Made by a program: the position numbers and the translations under genes. Shown in pieces: positions 7,415 to 16,681 of a DNA stretch of 64,000 bases (positions within the stretch are counted from its first letter, which is position 1; each line of letters begins with the position of its first letter). The notes under the pieces were generated by a model. It had not been told where the DNA came from, did not search any database, and saw only the letters and a list, made by a program, of their open reading frames with translations. Source of the stretch: Ectobacillus panaciterrae DSM 19096 (GTDB lineage: Bacteria > Bacillota > Bacilli > Bacillales > Bacillaceae_G); assembly GCF_000430785.1 (NCBI RefSeq), contig NZ_KE387246.1, positions 1 through 64,000 of the forward strand, written 5' to 3'.

Positions 7415-8163
7415 AACGTATTACATATTATATTCCTTCTATTCTAGTAGCAATCGTTTTCTTAATTGTTTGGGAGATTGGGGCAAGGGGAGTAGATGCA
7501 ATGTACATTTTGCCGTCCCCAAGCGCTATATTCCAGAAATTGTGGGAGCTTAGGAGCATCCTTTTTTTCGTTCATCTCCCTGCCACTTTGCTTGTGATAG
7601 TGATTGGTCTTAGTATTTCGATTGTGCTTGGAGCGGGTTTGGCAGTGTTAATGAGCATACATCCTGTGATTGAACGCGCTTGCTATCCGCTTCTTGTAGC
7701 GTCACAAACCATTCCCGTTACGGCGCTGGCACCATTGTTTGTATTATGGTTTGGCTACTCCATTTGGAGCAAGGTTGTCGTAACCGTATTAATCGCCTTT
7801 TTTCCTATTGCAGTCAATACGTACGATGGGTTGCGTTCTACAAAAAAAGAATGGGAAGAGCTTTTGGTTACATTCGGAGCTTCAAAACTGGATGTATTCT
7901 TGAAATTGCGCATGCCGGCTTCTCTCCCGTATTTCTTCTCTGCCTTAAAGGTAGCAGCTCCCTTTAGCGTAATAGGGGCGGCAATTGGAGAATGGCTCGG
8001 TGCACAAGCGGGACTTGGCTATTTTAGCAAGCGCATGATGACACAGCTTGACGGAGCGGGTGTATTTGCGCCTGTCTTGCTGTTGTCATTGTTGGCAATT
8101 ATGTTTGTATTGTTTGTTTCAATATTAGAGAAGAAATTTGTCAGCTGGAGGAAGAATTTATGA
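7411..8163 (+). CDS. thiX: thiamin-precursor ABC permease (ThiX)
   Basis: A 250-residue integral membrane permease of the SsuC/TauC type, with about six hydrophobic segments and the EAA-loop region around EELLVTFGASKLDVFLKLRMP near residue 150, which contacts the ATPase. It overlaps both neighbours by 4 bp (ATGA), the usual sign of coupled translation. The precursor specificity follows from the position between TPP riboswitch and thiazole genes. Confidence 0.9.
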   Translation: MKRITYYIPSILVAIVFLIVWEIGARGVDAMYILPSPSAIFQKLWELRSILFFVHLPATLLVIVIGLSISIVLGAGLAVLMSIHPVIERACYPLLVASQTIPVTALAPLFVLWFGYSIWSKVVVTVLIAFFPIAVNTYDGLRSTKKEWEELLVTFGASKLDVFLKLRMPASLPYFFSALKVAAPFSVIGAAIGEWLGAQAGLGYFSKRMMTQLDGAGVFAPVLLLSLLAIMFVLFVSILEKKFVSWRKNL

Positions 8164-9152
8164 AACGCAGTAAATTTATATTGTTGTTTGCGCTGCTTGT
8201 TATGGTAATGGCAGGCTGTTCTGCAGGCAACAGTACGAAAAAGGAAAAAGAAGTTACCATTATGCTAGATTGGTATCCAAATGCTGTACACAGTTTTTTA
8301 TATGCTGCAATTGAAAAAGGTTATTTTAAAGAAGAAGGAGTGAAGGTAAATATTAAATTTCCTTCTAATCCTACCGATCCGTTGACTTTGGCAGCTGCAG
8401 GCAAAGTTACAGTCGGCTTATATTATCAGCCTGATGTAGTCATTGCCAAAGCAAACGAAGGGATTCCGGTCAAATCGATTGGAGCGGTTGTGCGTTCGCC
8501 TCTTAGTTATGTTGTTTCTTTAAAAGAAGCGGGTATTACATCTCCAAAGGATTTAGAAGGAAAAACGGTCGGTTATTCAGGAACACCGCTTAGCGAAGAA
8601 TATTTGAAAACAATGGTGAAGCAGGATGGTGGAAATCCCGATAAAGTAAAAATTGTCGATGTCGGCTTTGATTTAGTGCCTGCTTTAATTACGAAAAAAA
8701 CAGATGCAGTGACAGGAGCTTATATTAATCATGAAGTGCCTGTACTTCGTCATGAAGGCTATAATCCATCATACTTCAATCCTGCTGACTATGGTGTGCC
8801 GAATTACTATGAGCTTGTGATGGTAACAAGCGATAAAACGTTAAAGCAAGACAGGGCGTCTATCGAGGCATTTCTGCGCGGAGCAAAAAAAGGTTATGAA
8901 TTTACGAAAAAAAATCCGGATGAGGCACTGAAAATTTTATTGGATCACCAAGAGAAAGAGAATTTCCCACTCATTCCGGAAGTAGAGAAAGAAAGTATGA
9001 AAATTCTGTTAAACAAAATGGAAACAAAAGATGAGCCGTTCCTGTCTCAGAAGGCATCTTCATGGGAAGAGCAAAACAAATGGCTGAAGGAAAAAGGAAT
9101 GGCGAAACAGATTGTTTCAGCAAAAGATTTTTTTGAAAATGTCTTAAAGTAG
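8160..9152 (+). CDS. thiY: pyrimidine-precursor binding lipoprotein (ThiY)
   Basis: A 330-residue substrate-binding lipoprotein of the NMT1/THI5-like family. The signal peptide ends in the lipobox VMAGC at about residue 20. MLDWYPNAVHS after the tether is the family's typical pyrimidine-pocket segment (LDWxPNxxH). It overlaps thiX by 4 bp. Together with ThiX and ThiZ it forms a complete importer delivering substrate to the TenA salvage route. Confidence 0.92.
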   Translation: MKRSKFILLFALLVMVMAGCSAGNSTKKEKEVTIMLDWYPNAVHSFLYAAIEKGYFKEEGVKVNIKFPSNPTDPLTLAAAGKVTVGLYYQPDVVIAKANEGIPVKSIGAVVRSPLSYVVSLKEAGITSPKDLEGKTVGYSGTPLSEEYLKTMVKQDGGNPDKVKIVDVGFDLVPALITKKTDAVTGAYINHEVPVLRHEGYNPSYFNPADYGVPNYYELVMVTSDKTLKQDRASIEAFLRGAKKGYEFTKKNPDEALKILLDHQEKENFPLIPEVEKESMKILLNKMETKDEPFLSQKASSWEEQNKWLKEKGMAKQIVSAKDFFENVLK

Positions 9153-9162
9153 GCGCAAAGAC

Positions 9163-9780
9163 ATGAGTAGAGAACTTCATGTTATATCAAATGGGAAGCT
9201 ACCTTTTGCACAATTGCTACAAATGATTGCTGGAATATTGAATGAGATTGATTATCTGCATATCCGAGAACGGGAAAAGAGTACAAGAGAATTATATGAG
9301 GGTGTGAATTTGCTGATAGAGGGAGGAGTGTGCCCCTCTAAGCTTATTATAAATGACCGGATTGATATTGCCCTCCTCACAGATATTCCGCGTGTACAGC
9401 TTGGTTATAAAAGCGCCGATATGCAAGCCGTAAAAAAGAAATTTCCTTCCTTGCATGTCGGATGCTCTGTACATTCCTTAGAAGAAGCATTACAAGCACA
9501 AGAAAAAGGAGCAGATTCTGTGATGTACGGTCACTTGTTTTCTACTCTTTGTAAGGAAGGAGTGCCGCCGAGAGGTTTGCAGGAAATCACTGAGATTACT
9601 AGTAAACTTACTATTCCTGTTACAGCGATTGGAGGAATTACTCCGCAAAACGTTGTACAAGTTCTAGAGACGGGAGCAACTGGAATTGCAGTCATGTCTG
9701 GGATAATAGAAGCGGCTGATCCGATTAAAAAGGCAAAACAGTATAGAGAAACTATGCAAAGGTGGGAAAATCATGAGTAA
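9163..9780 (+). CDS. tenI: thiazole tautomerase TenI
   Basis: A 205-residue ThiE-like (beta/alpha)8 protein. In Bacillus TenI isomerises the thiazole carboxylate phosphate made by ThiG and does not itself form thiamin phosphate. The phosphate-binding end GGITPQNV and the VMSGI segment near the C-terminus are seen. Gene context (next to thiO, thiS, thiG) supports TenI rather than a true ThiE. It overlaps thiO by 8 bp. Confidence 0.88.
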   Translation: MSRELHVISNGKLPFAQLLQMIAGILNEIDYLHIREREKSTRELYEGVNLLIEGGVCPSKLIINDRIDIALLTDIPRVQLGYKSADMQAVKKKFPSLHVGCSVHSLEEALQAQEKGADSVMYGHLFSTLCKEGVPPRGLQEITEITSKLTIPVTAIGGITPQNVVQVLETGATGIAVMSGIIEAADPIKKAKQYRETMQRWENHE

Positions 9781-10897
9781 AATATACGATATTGCAATTA
9801 TCGGCGGTGGAATTATCGGAAGCTCTATTGCACATTTTCTTTCCGAACGCGGCTATAAAGTAGCAGTAATAGAAAAAGGAAGAATTGCCTCCGAAGCGTC
9901 AAAAGCGGCGGCAGGTTTGCTTGGTGTGCAAGCGGAATGGGACGAGTATGATCCGCTATTTGATATGGCACGAAAAAGCAGAAGAATGTTCAAAGGTCTG
10001 TCTGAAAAGCTGCGCGAGAAAACGGGAATTGATATTGGTTATGAAGAAAAAGGAATTTACCGGATTGCAAAAAGCGACGAAGCGGCGGAAAAACTGCTGC
10101 AGATTATGAAATGGCAGCAGCAAACAGGGGAGGAGTCACATTTTCTATCTGGTGCAGCGCTTCGAGAAAAAGAGCCTAATGTATCACAGTCTATTGTAGG
10201 AGCTGCCTATTATCCGACAGACGGGCATGTGATTGCACCGGAATTGGCCCGTGCCTTTGCTCATTCAGCAGCCATATCCGGCGCAGAGATATATGAACAA
10301 ACAGAAGTGCTGGATATTCAAATGGAGCATAATCGTGTTACAGGTGTTGTTACATCGGAAGGCATGATCTCCAGCGACAAAGTAATCATCGCATCCGGTG
10401 CTTGGAGTACAAAGCTGCTGCGTCATTTTGATAAGAGCTGGGGGACATATCCAGTAAAGGGAGAACTTTTGTCTGTAAAAAGTTATAAGCCTTTGCTTAC
10501 TATTCCGGTATTTGAAGATGGTTTTTACATTGTACCAAAACGAGGCGGACGCTATGTCATTGGTGCTACCGTGAAGCCGCATACGTACAACAAAGCTGTT
10601 TACGCCGAAAGCATTCAATATTTAATGGAAAGAGCGATCGGGATATTGCCGGGTTTAAAGGAAGCAGAGTGGGAAACTGCATGGGCAGGGCTGCGACCGC
10701 AATCACAGCATAGTGTACCGTATATGGGAAAACATCCGGATATTCAAGGGCTATATTCTTGTACAGGTCATTACCGGAATGGTATTTTATTAAGTCCGAT
10801 TTCCGGAGAATATATGGCAGATCTGCTTGAGGAAAAGCAAACTAATAGCTTGCTAGATTCATTGACAAGGAGGGAAGGGCTTGCTTTTAAAAATTAA
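9773..10897 (+). CDS. thiO: glycine oxidase ThiO
   Basis: A 374-residue FAD enzyme that oxidises glycine to iminoglyoxylate (dehydroglycine) for thiazole synthesis in aerobic Bacilli. The dinucleotide-binding motif GGGIIGSSIAH is at about residues 11-21 with the acidic end of the second strand (VIEK). The C-terminal segment GHYRNGILLSP is typical of the DAO family. It overlaps tenI and thiS, so translation is coupled. Confidence 0.93.
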   Translation: MSKIYDIAIIGGGIIGSSIAHFLSERGYKVAVIEKGRIASEASKAAAGLLGVQAEWDEYDPLFDMARKSRRMFKGLSEKLREKTGIDIGYEEKGIYRIAKSDEAAEKLLQIMKWQQQTGEESHFLSGAALREKEPNVSQSIVGAAYYPTDGHVIAPELARAFAHSAAISGAEIYEQTEVLDIQMEHNRVTGVVTSEGMISSDKVIIASGAWSTKLLRHFDKSWGTYPVKGELLSVKSYKPLLTIPVFEDGFYIVPKRGGRYVIGATVKPHTYNKAVYAESIQYLMERAIGILPGLKEAEWETAWAGLRPQSQHSVPYMGKHPDIQGLYSCTGHYRNGILLSPISGEYMADLLEEKQTNSLLDSLTRREGLAFKN

Positions 10898-11084
10898 TGG
10901 AAAAGAAGTGACAGTTCCTGAGAATATTGCGACCGTTGAAGCATTATTAGAGCATTTAGGGCTGGCAAGCAAAATTGTAGTAGTCGAAAAAAACAATGTG
11001 ATTTTAGAGAAAATATCCCATTTTGAAACAACTGTGTTTGATGGGGATCAAATTGAAATTGTGACATTCGTAGGAGGCGGTTGA
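10881..11084 (+). CDS. thiS: sulfur carrier protein ThiS
   Basis: A 67-residue ubiquitin-like protein ending in the required Gly-Gly (VGGG with stop). ThiF adenylates this tail, and the thiocarboxylate donates sulfur to ThiG. The start is TTG, 6 bp after AAGGAGGG, and overlaps the end of thiO by 17 bp. Confidence 0.93.
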   Translation: MLLKINGKEVTVPENIATVEALLEHLGLASKIVVVEKNNVILEKISHFETTVFDGDQIEIVTFVGGG

Positions 11085-11857
11085 TGATGTTGAAAATTGG
11101 TTCATTTACATTCGAGTCCAGACTTTTATTAGGAACAGGCAAGTTTCAAGATTATGATGTGCAAAAAAAAGCAATTGAAGTGTCAGAGGCAGAAATTTTA
11201 ACGTTTGCGGTGCGCCGTATGGACATTTTTGAGGCAAGTCAGCCAAACCTGTTAGAAAAAATTGATGTAACAAAGTATACTCTTCTTCCAAATACAGCAG
11301 GAGCAAAAACGGCGGAAGAAGCAGTGCGTATCGCAAAACTTGCAAAGGCGTCTGGCCTTTGCGATATGGTAAAGGTAGAAGTAATTGGCGATGCTAAAAC
11401 TTTATTGCCTGATCCAATTGAAACGTTAAAAGCAAGTGAAGAGCTATTAAAAGAAGGATTTACCGTTCTTCCATACGTATCGGATGATGTATTGCTGGCA
11501 AAACGCCTTCAAGAAATGGGTGTACACGCTATCATGCCGGGAGCGTCTCCAATCGGTTCCGGTCTTGGTATCGTCAATCCTCTTAATCTAAGCTTTATTA
11601 TTGAGCAAGCAACTGTTCCGGTAATTGTAGATGCAGGTATCGGCAGTCCGGCTGATGCAGCGTTTGCAATGGAGCTTGGTGCAGACGGTGTTCTCTTGAA
11701 CACAGCTGTTTCCGGAGCAAAGGATCCAGTAAAGATGGCAGAAGCCATGAAGCTTGGCATTCAAGCGGGAAGACTTGGCTATGAGGCAGGCAGAATTGCA
11801 AGGAAACGATACGCGACAGCAAGCAGTCCGCTTGAAGGAATGAGCATTCTTGAATAA
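11084..11857 (+). CDS. thiG: thiazole synthase ThiG
   Basis: A 257-residue barrel enzyme that joins 1-deoxyxylulose 5-phosphate, dehydroglycine and ThiS sulfur into the thiazole. Visible family segments are LGTGKF near the N-terminus, TFAVRR, LPNTAG, and the phosphate site [16 protein letters not shown] choose ATG 11084, which overlaps the thiS stop (TGATG) and follows TAGGAGG; ATG 11087 is possible, while the frame also extends to a TTG at 11081. Confidence 0.95.
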   Translation: MMLKIGSFTFESRLLLGTGKFQDYDVQKKAIEVSEAEILTFAVRRMDIFEASQPNLLEKIDVTKYTLLPNTAGAKTAEEAVRIAKLAKASGLCDMVKVEVIGDAKTLLPDPIETLKASEELLKEGFTVLPYVSDDVLLAKRLQEMGVHAIMPGASPIGSGLGIVNPLNLSFIIEQATVPVIVDAGIGSPADAAFAMELGADGVLLNTAVSGAKDPVKMAEAMKLGIQAGRLGYEAGRIARKRYATASSPLEGMSILE

Positions 11858-12869
11858 TCGTTATTCTCGTCAAATTTTATTTGCGCCAATTGGAGAAGAA
11901 GGACAGAACAAGCTAAGAGAAAAGCATGTACTGATTATTGGAGCAGGTGCTCTTGGCAGCGGCAATGCTGAAATGCTGGCGAGAGCGGGAGTCGGAGAGC
12001 TTACGATTGTAGATCGTGATTATATTGATTGGAGCAATCTGCAGCGACAGCAGCTATACAGCGAGCAGGATGTCAGAGCGCATATACCAAAAGCAATTGC
12101 AGCCAAAGCTAGATTAGAGGCAATCAACAGCGATGTTCAAGTGCATGCATATGTTAAAGACGCAACAGCAAAAGAGCTGGAGGAGCTTGTTCAAGGTGCC
12201 GATGTTATTATTGATGCTACTGATAATTTTGAAACTCGATTTATCATCAATGATGCGGCGCAAAAGTACAGTGTTCCATGGATTTACGGAGCGTGTGTAG
12301 GCAGCTATGGTCTTTCATATACGATTTTACCTGGCGAAACACCGTGTTTACATTGTTTATTGCAGTCCATTCCTCTTGGAGGGGCAACATGTGATACGGC
12401 GGGAATTATTTCACCTGCCGTATCCATGGTCGTGTCTCATCAAGTTACTGAAACAATTAAGCTTTTAATAGGGGACACGCAGGCGCTTCGAAAAACTTTG
12501 GTATCCTTTGATGTATGGAACAATGAGCATTCCTCTGTAAATGTGCAGTCCTTCAAGAAACATGATTGTCCGTCGTGCGGAGAAAACGCCATCTATCCAT
12601 ATTTACAAAAAGACAATACTTCTCAAACGGCAGTCCTATGCGGCAGAGACACTGTGCAAATACGTAATCCTTATATGGAGAATGCGGATTTACAATCATA
12701 TAAGAAAATGCTGCAAGGCAAAGTGCATGATCTAAAAGGCAATCCGTACTTACTTTCCTTTACAATAGAAGAAAAGCGTTTTGTGCTGTTTCAGGATGGC
12801 CGTGTTCTCATTCATGGAACAAAAGATATAAATGAGGCAAAAAGCCTTTATCATCGTTATTTTGGTTAA
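11850..12869 (+). CDS. thiF: adenylyltransferase ThiF
   Basis: A 339-residue E1-like enzyme that adenylates the ThiS C-terminus. The nucleotide motif [17 protein letters not shown] is at about residues 32-48. The zinc-type cysteines appear as CLHC and CPSC. Length exceeds MoeB-type proteins because of a C-terminal extension of about 100 residues after CPSC. The TTG start overlaps the thiG stop. The operon ends here: thiD, which follows thiF in the B. cereus group as I remember it, is absent. Confidence 0.9.
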   Translation: MNNRYSRQILFAPIGEEGQNKLREKHVLIIGAGALGSGNAEMLARAGVGELTIVDRDYIDWSNLQRQQLYSEQDVRAHIPKAIAAKARLEAINSDVQVHAYVKDATAKELEELVQGADVIIDATDNFETRFIINDAAQKYSVPWIYGACVGSYGLSYTILPGETPCLHCLLQSIPLGGATCDTAGIISPAVSMVVSHQVTETIKLLIGDTQALRKTLVSFDVWNNEHSSVNVQSFKKHDCPSCGENAIYPYLQKDNTSQTAVLCGRDTVQIRNPYMENADLQSYKKMLQGKVHDLKGNPYLLSFTIEEKRFVLFQDGRVLIHGTKDINEAKSLYHRYFG

Positions 12870-12966
12870 AAATGGGACATGCAGGCAAGTCCTTTCCGAA
12901 ACTTAAAGAATCTTGCTATACTAATTGTATTGTAAAAATAGTTCATAAAGTGAAGGAGAGGGCAGC

Positions 12967-13821
12967 ATGCAGCAAAATACAGGGTTAGTGCTTGAAGGCG
13001 GCGGTATGAGAGGTGTGTATACCGCAGGTGTTCTCGAATTTTTTATGGACAAGAATTTATTCTTTCCCTACGTTATCGGTGTTTCAGCCGGTGCGTGTAA
13101 CGCTGCTTCGTATTTAGCGCGGCAGAAGGAACGAAATAAACGAGTGAATATCGGTTATATTGGTCATCCGCAGTATTTGTCATATAAAAACCTATTGCGC
13201 AAGAGACAGCTCTTCGATATGGATTTCATTTTTAACGAAATTCCGACGAAGCATGTACCGTTCGATTTTGATACTTATTTAACAAGTCCAGAGCGATTTG
13301 TAATTGGAACAACAGATGTAGAAACGGGAGAACCGCTGTATTTTGAGAAGGGCGGTACGCAAGAAGAAGCAATGACGATGCTGCGGGCTTCCAGTTCACT
13401 TCCATTCATTGCACCAGTTGTGGAACTGAACGGCAAAAAGCTTCTCGATGGCGGCATTTCTAATCCCATTCCAGTTAAAAAGGCGCAGCAGGATGGAAAT
13501 GAGAAGCTTGTTCTAATTTTGACGCGTAATCTTGGATACATGAAAACGAAATCAAGATTTGGTTGGATTGTCCAAAAATCGTATAAGCAGTATCCGAAGC
13601 TTGTAGAAAAAATGCTGAGCCGCTATGAAATTTACAACGAAACGCTCCAATATATTGAACAGCAAGAAAAAGAAGGCAACATCTTTATCATTCGTCCGAC
13701 AGAACTATTGCAGGTAGGGCGGATGGAGAAGAATGCGCATAAGCTGGCAGCTTTATATGAACAAGGATATAAAGATGTGGACAGAGTGTATGGAGAGCTT
13801 ATGGAGTTTTTGGAAAAATAA
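12967..13821 (+). CDS. patatin-like phospholipase
   Basis: A 284-residue serine hydrolase of the RssA/YjjU patatin group. The oxyanion motif GGGMRG is at residues 11-16, the nucleophile elbow GVSAG places Ser at about residue 40, and the partner Asp is in LLDGGISNP near residue 160. It lacks a signal peptide, so it is cytoplasmic or membrane-peripheral. Substrate is unknown. It is monocistronic: a ribosome binding site GGAGAGG precedes the ATG and a strong terminator follows. Confidence 0.88.
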   Translation: MQQNTGLVLEGGGMRGVYTAGVLEFFMDKNLFFPYVIGVSAGACNAASYLARQKERNKRVNIGYIGHPQYLSYKNLLRKRQLFDMDFIFNEIPTKHVPFDFDTYLTSPERFVIGTTDVETGEPLYFEKGGTQEEAMTMLRASSSLPFIAPVVELNGKKLLDGGISNPIPVKKAQQDGNEKLVLILTRNLGYMKTKSRFGWIVQKSYKQYPKLVEKMLSRYEIYNETLQYIEQQEKEGNIFIIRPTELLQVGRMEKNAHKLAALYEQGYKDVDRVYGELMEFLEK

Positions 13822-13822
13822 G

Positions 13823-13852
13823 AGAGCACCGGCTGCAGCCGGTGCTCTTTCT
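13823..13852 (+). terminator. terminator after the patatin gene
   Basis: Stem GAGCACCGGCT/AGCCGGTGCTC followed by TTTCTTT. Confidence 0.9.
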
Positions 13853-14004
13853 TTATAAACATAAGAAATTATAAAATTTCGCGGCAAGGCTTTCCCTTCC
13901 TATCTCCTGTTCGCGACTGTTCGCAGTATACAGCACAAAAAACTATATGTTTAGTAAAAAGACATAGGGGAGGGGACCTTAAAAGGTTTGCCCGCTACTG
14001 CCCA

Positions 14005-14192
14005 TATATATATGAGTGAATGATAATTTCGACATTTCCATGTGCTATGTGCAACCAAAAGGGAGTATGGTATGCTTCTTCTCTCTGGTTTACCCTTTCA
14101 TGAACCACTACAAAGGTTTAACCGCTTCTGCACGCCGCCGGATGATCTCTCCCCACTATATAAAAAGATGGTTTTTTATTCACTTGTATATA
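14005..14192 (+). repeat. MITE-like interspersed repeat, copy B (subfamily 2)
   Basis: Ends are imperfect inverted repeats, TATATATGAGTGAAT on the left and ATTCACTTGTATATA on the right. The interior is nearly identical to 33213-33397 (shared blocks AAAAGGGAGTATGGTATGCT and GGATGATCTCTCCCC) and shares a core with copies A and D. It lies in the 400-bp gap between the patatin gene and the transporter. Reading frames inside it look fortuitous. The rest of that gap, 13853-14004, holds nothing I can identify. Confidence 0.8.
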
Positions 14193-14223
14193 AAAAGGAT
14201 GGGGCGGTTTTTACCCGATTTTC

Positions 14224-15216
14224 TCATTGCTTTCGTTTCGTAAAGGAAAACGCAAGTGCAGCAATTAAAATAGTTCCTTTTATAATATCTTGAGCAAAGT
14301 ACGGAACGTTCATCATTGTTAATCCGTTCAACATAATTCCGATTAAAATAGAGCCGAGGAAAGTGCCTACGACATTCGGCTTTTTTGCGCCAAACATTGC
14401 ATAGCCGATATAAGCGGCGGCTACTGCATCCATCAGAAGCGGTGCACCAGCTGAAACTTGTCCCGTTCCGATACGGCTTGTTAAAACAATGCCGCCGATT
14501 GCTGCAAATAACCCGCTTATGATATAGGCATACAAGCGATAACGATTGGTCGGAATACCGGCCAATCGGGCAGCTTCACGATTTCCGCCTGTCATATAGA
14601 AAAGGCGTCCGTACGTTGTTTTTTCTAAAAAGATATGGGCTAATATAACAGCAGCAAGCATGATAATTACAGGAACAGGAACGCCTAATACAGAGCCTTG
14701 CCCGATGAATAAAAACGAAGGAATGAAGTGTCCTGTTGCACCCGGCATTCCTTCGTAAAGAGAAGAGCCCTTTGTAAATGTGAGCTGAATGCCGTTAATG
14801 ATATACATAACGCTCAGAGTAGCTAATAAATCCGGCAGCTTAATGCGAATGACTAGAAAAGCATTTAACAGCCCTACCAACAATCCGCAAAGAATGGGAA
14901 TGAGCAGAGCGATAAATAGCTCTTGCCGATACAGAACAAGAGAAGCTGCAGCGCTCACAGTCGCCAAGCTGGCTGTCGAACCAACTGACAAATCAAATCC
15001 GTCTACAATTAAACTGAATGTTACGCCGATTGCCAGCAGGGTGACAATGGATACGGATCGTAAAATATCGCTGATGTTTTTATAGGTAAGAAATGAGTCG
15101 TTCATAATAGCAAAAAAGATTGTTACGCTTATAATGATTGCGATTGTACCGAACTTATATACCGCATCTGAAATGAGCGGCTGTCTTTTTATGTTTGTTT
15201 CAACTGTTTGTGCCAA
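14224..15216 (-). CDS. ribose-type ABC transporter permease
   Basis: A 330-residue permease of the RbsC/YjfF branch with eight to ten hydrophobic segments and the family segment GGNREAARLAGIP facing the ATPase. The start is TTG 15216 behind AGGAGG and overlaps the ATPase gene by 17 bp. It is the last gene of the three-gene minus-strand unit led by a SAM riboswitch. See the binding-protein entry for the proposed substrate. Confidence 0.88.
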   Translation of the reverse strand: MAQTVETNIKRQPLISDAVYKFGTIAIIISVTIFFAIMNDSFLTYKNISDILRSVSIVTLLAIGVTFSLIVDGFDLSVGSTASLATVSAAASLVLYRQELFIALLIPILCGLLVGLLNAFLVIRIKLPDLLATLSVMYIINGIQLTFTKGSSLYEGMPGATGHFIPSFLFIGQGSVLGVPVPVIIMLAAVILAHIFLEKTTYGRLFYMTGGNREAARLAGIPTNRYRLYAYIISGLFAAIGGIVLTSRIGTGQVSAGAPLLMDAVAAAYIGYAMFGAKKPNVVGTFLGSILIGIMLNGLTMMNVPYFAQDIIKGTILIAALAFSFTKRKQ

Positions 15217-16681
15217 CAGTTATTCCTCCTTCTGAAAGCTGCAGCAGCTCTTCCTCAGTTGTTTCATGTGGAAGTAATTCCGCTATGATTTCTCCTTTTC
15301 GCAAAACAAGAATGCGGTCGGCGATACGAAGCGCTTCATCTTGTTCTCCTGTAAAGTATAAAACCGCTGCTCCGTCATTTGTAATTTTTTCAATAAATCC
15401 AAATATATCTTGTTTAGCAGATACATCTATACCTTTTGTCGGTTCATCTAAAATAAATACGTCCGGCTGAAACCCTGCCCACTTTGCAATGGATACTTTT
15501 TGTTGATTACCGCCGCTTAATGATTGAACGGATGCGAGGGAATCCGCAGGACGAATCCCGAAATCCGCGATGATTTGTTCAGCATGCTTTTCTTCTTGTT
15601 TGTTCCGTTTCCATCCTGTGAAATGAAGGGAGAGATGATTGCGGATGCTTTCCGTTAAAAACAATCCCTGTTTTCGTCTTTCCTCCGGTACAAACGCTAA
15701 TTGGGCTCTAATGGCTTGCCGTGGATTTGTGATGCGAAGGTTCTTTCCGTGCACAGTTGCGTTATAAGGGTTTCGTGCGCCGAAGAGCGTTTCAGCTAAT
15801 GAAGTTTTTCCGCTCCCGACAAGACCGTACACAACAACGGTTTCTCCTGTTCGAACGTTCAATGATAGAGAAGGGGCGCCGTTTCGAACAGTTATGTTGT
15901 TTACTTCTAAAGCATACGGAGTTTGTAATATCCGTACTGTCCGCTCTATGCCAAAGGACTGTTTTCCAGTCATCGCTTCCACAATTTCCTGGTCTGTCAC
16001 TGCTGCAACAGGCGAAGAAAGAATCGCTTCTCCATCACGCAATACTGTAACGGCATCCGCAAGCTTTCGGATTTCCGATAAGCGATGGGAAATAAATAAA
16101 ATGCCGACCCCTTGCTTTTTTAACATGTTGATTAAAGATGTGAAGTGTTCTGTCTCCTTCGGTCCGAGAGACGCGGTCGGTTCGTCAAACAAAAGGTAAG
16201 CTGCCTGATTGGATAGGGCGCGAGCGATTAATATAAGCTGTTTTTCGTGAAGAGAGCACTCGGAAATCTGCTTGTGAATATTTAAATCTGCATCGACGAG
16301 CGATAAAAATTGCTTTGCTTTCGTCTCCCATTTCTTGCGTGAAAACGGCAGCTTTTTATGCTGTGCAAGCTGATCAAGAAGCACGTTTTCTAAGACAGAA
16401 AGAGTGGGAACTAATGCATGATCTACCTCCTGCGCAACAAAGGAAATTCCTGCTTGCTTTGCCTCGTTAGGAGATTGAAAGGAAACCGGGGCACCATCAA
16501 TGGAAAGTACTCCTGCAACGGGAGGAAAATCTCCCGCTGCAATTTTCATTAAGGTACTTTTTCCGGCTCCGTTCATACCGAGCAAAGCGTGAACCGTTCC
16601 TTTTTTTATCGTTACAGAAACATCCTTCAGCACAGGAGCGGAAGAATAGCTATGCGCAATGTGCTGTAATGTAAAAGCCAT
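15200..16681 (-). CDS. ribose-type ABC transporter ATPase (two ABC domains)
   Basis: A 493-residue RbsA/MglA-type subunit with two fused ATPase domains. The first has Walker A GMNGAGKST and a degenerate signature region (CSLHEKQLILIARAL), the second has GLVGSGKTS and the full signature SLSGGNQQK with ILDEPTKG. Unequal halves are normal for this family. The start is ATG 16681, overlapping the binding-protein stop (TAATG) and preceded by AGGAGA; the longer reading frame would begin inside the previous gene. Confidence 0.9.
   Translation of the reverse strand: MAFTLQHIAHSYSSAPVLKDVSVTIKKGTVHALLGMNGAGKSTLMKIAAGDFPPVAGVLSIDGAPVSFQSPNEAKQAGISFVAQEVDHALVPTLSVLENVLLDQLAQHKKLPFSRKKWETKAKQFLSLVDADLNIHKQISECSLHEKQLILIARALSNQAAYLLFDEPTASLGPKETEHFTSLINMLKKQGVGILFISHRLSEIRKLADAVTVLRDGEAILSSPVAAVTDQEIVEAMTGKQSFGIERTVRILQTPYALEVNNITVRNGAPSLSLNVRTGETVVVYGLVGSGKTSLAETLFGARNPYNATVHGKNLRITNPRQAIRAQLAFVPEERRKQGLFLTESIRNHLSLHFTGWKRNKQEEKHAEQIIADFGIRPADSLASVQSLSGGNQQKVSIAKWAGFQPDVFILDEPTKGIDVSAKQDIFGFIEKITNDGAAVLYFTGEQDEALRIADRILVLRKGEIIAELLPHETTEEELLQLSEGGITVGTNS

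Noticed and set aside
14016-14293. Reading frames of 75-83 codons across repeat copy B
   Set aside because: They lie within the non-coding repeat, lack ribosome binding sites and are not preserved in copy C.
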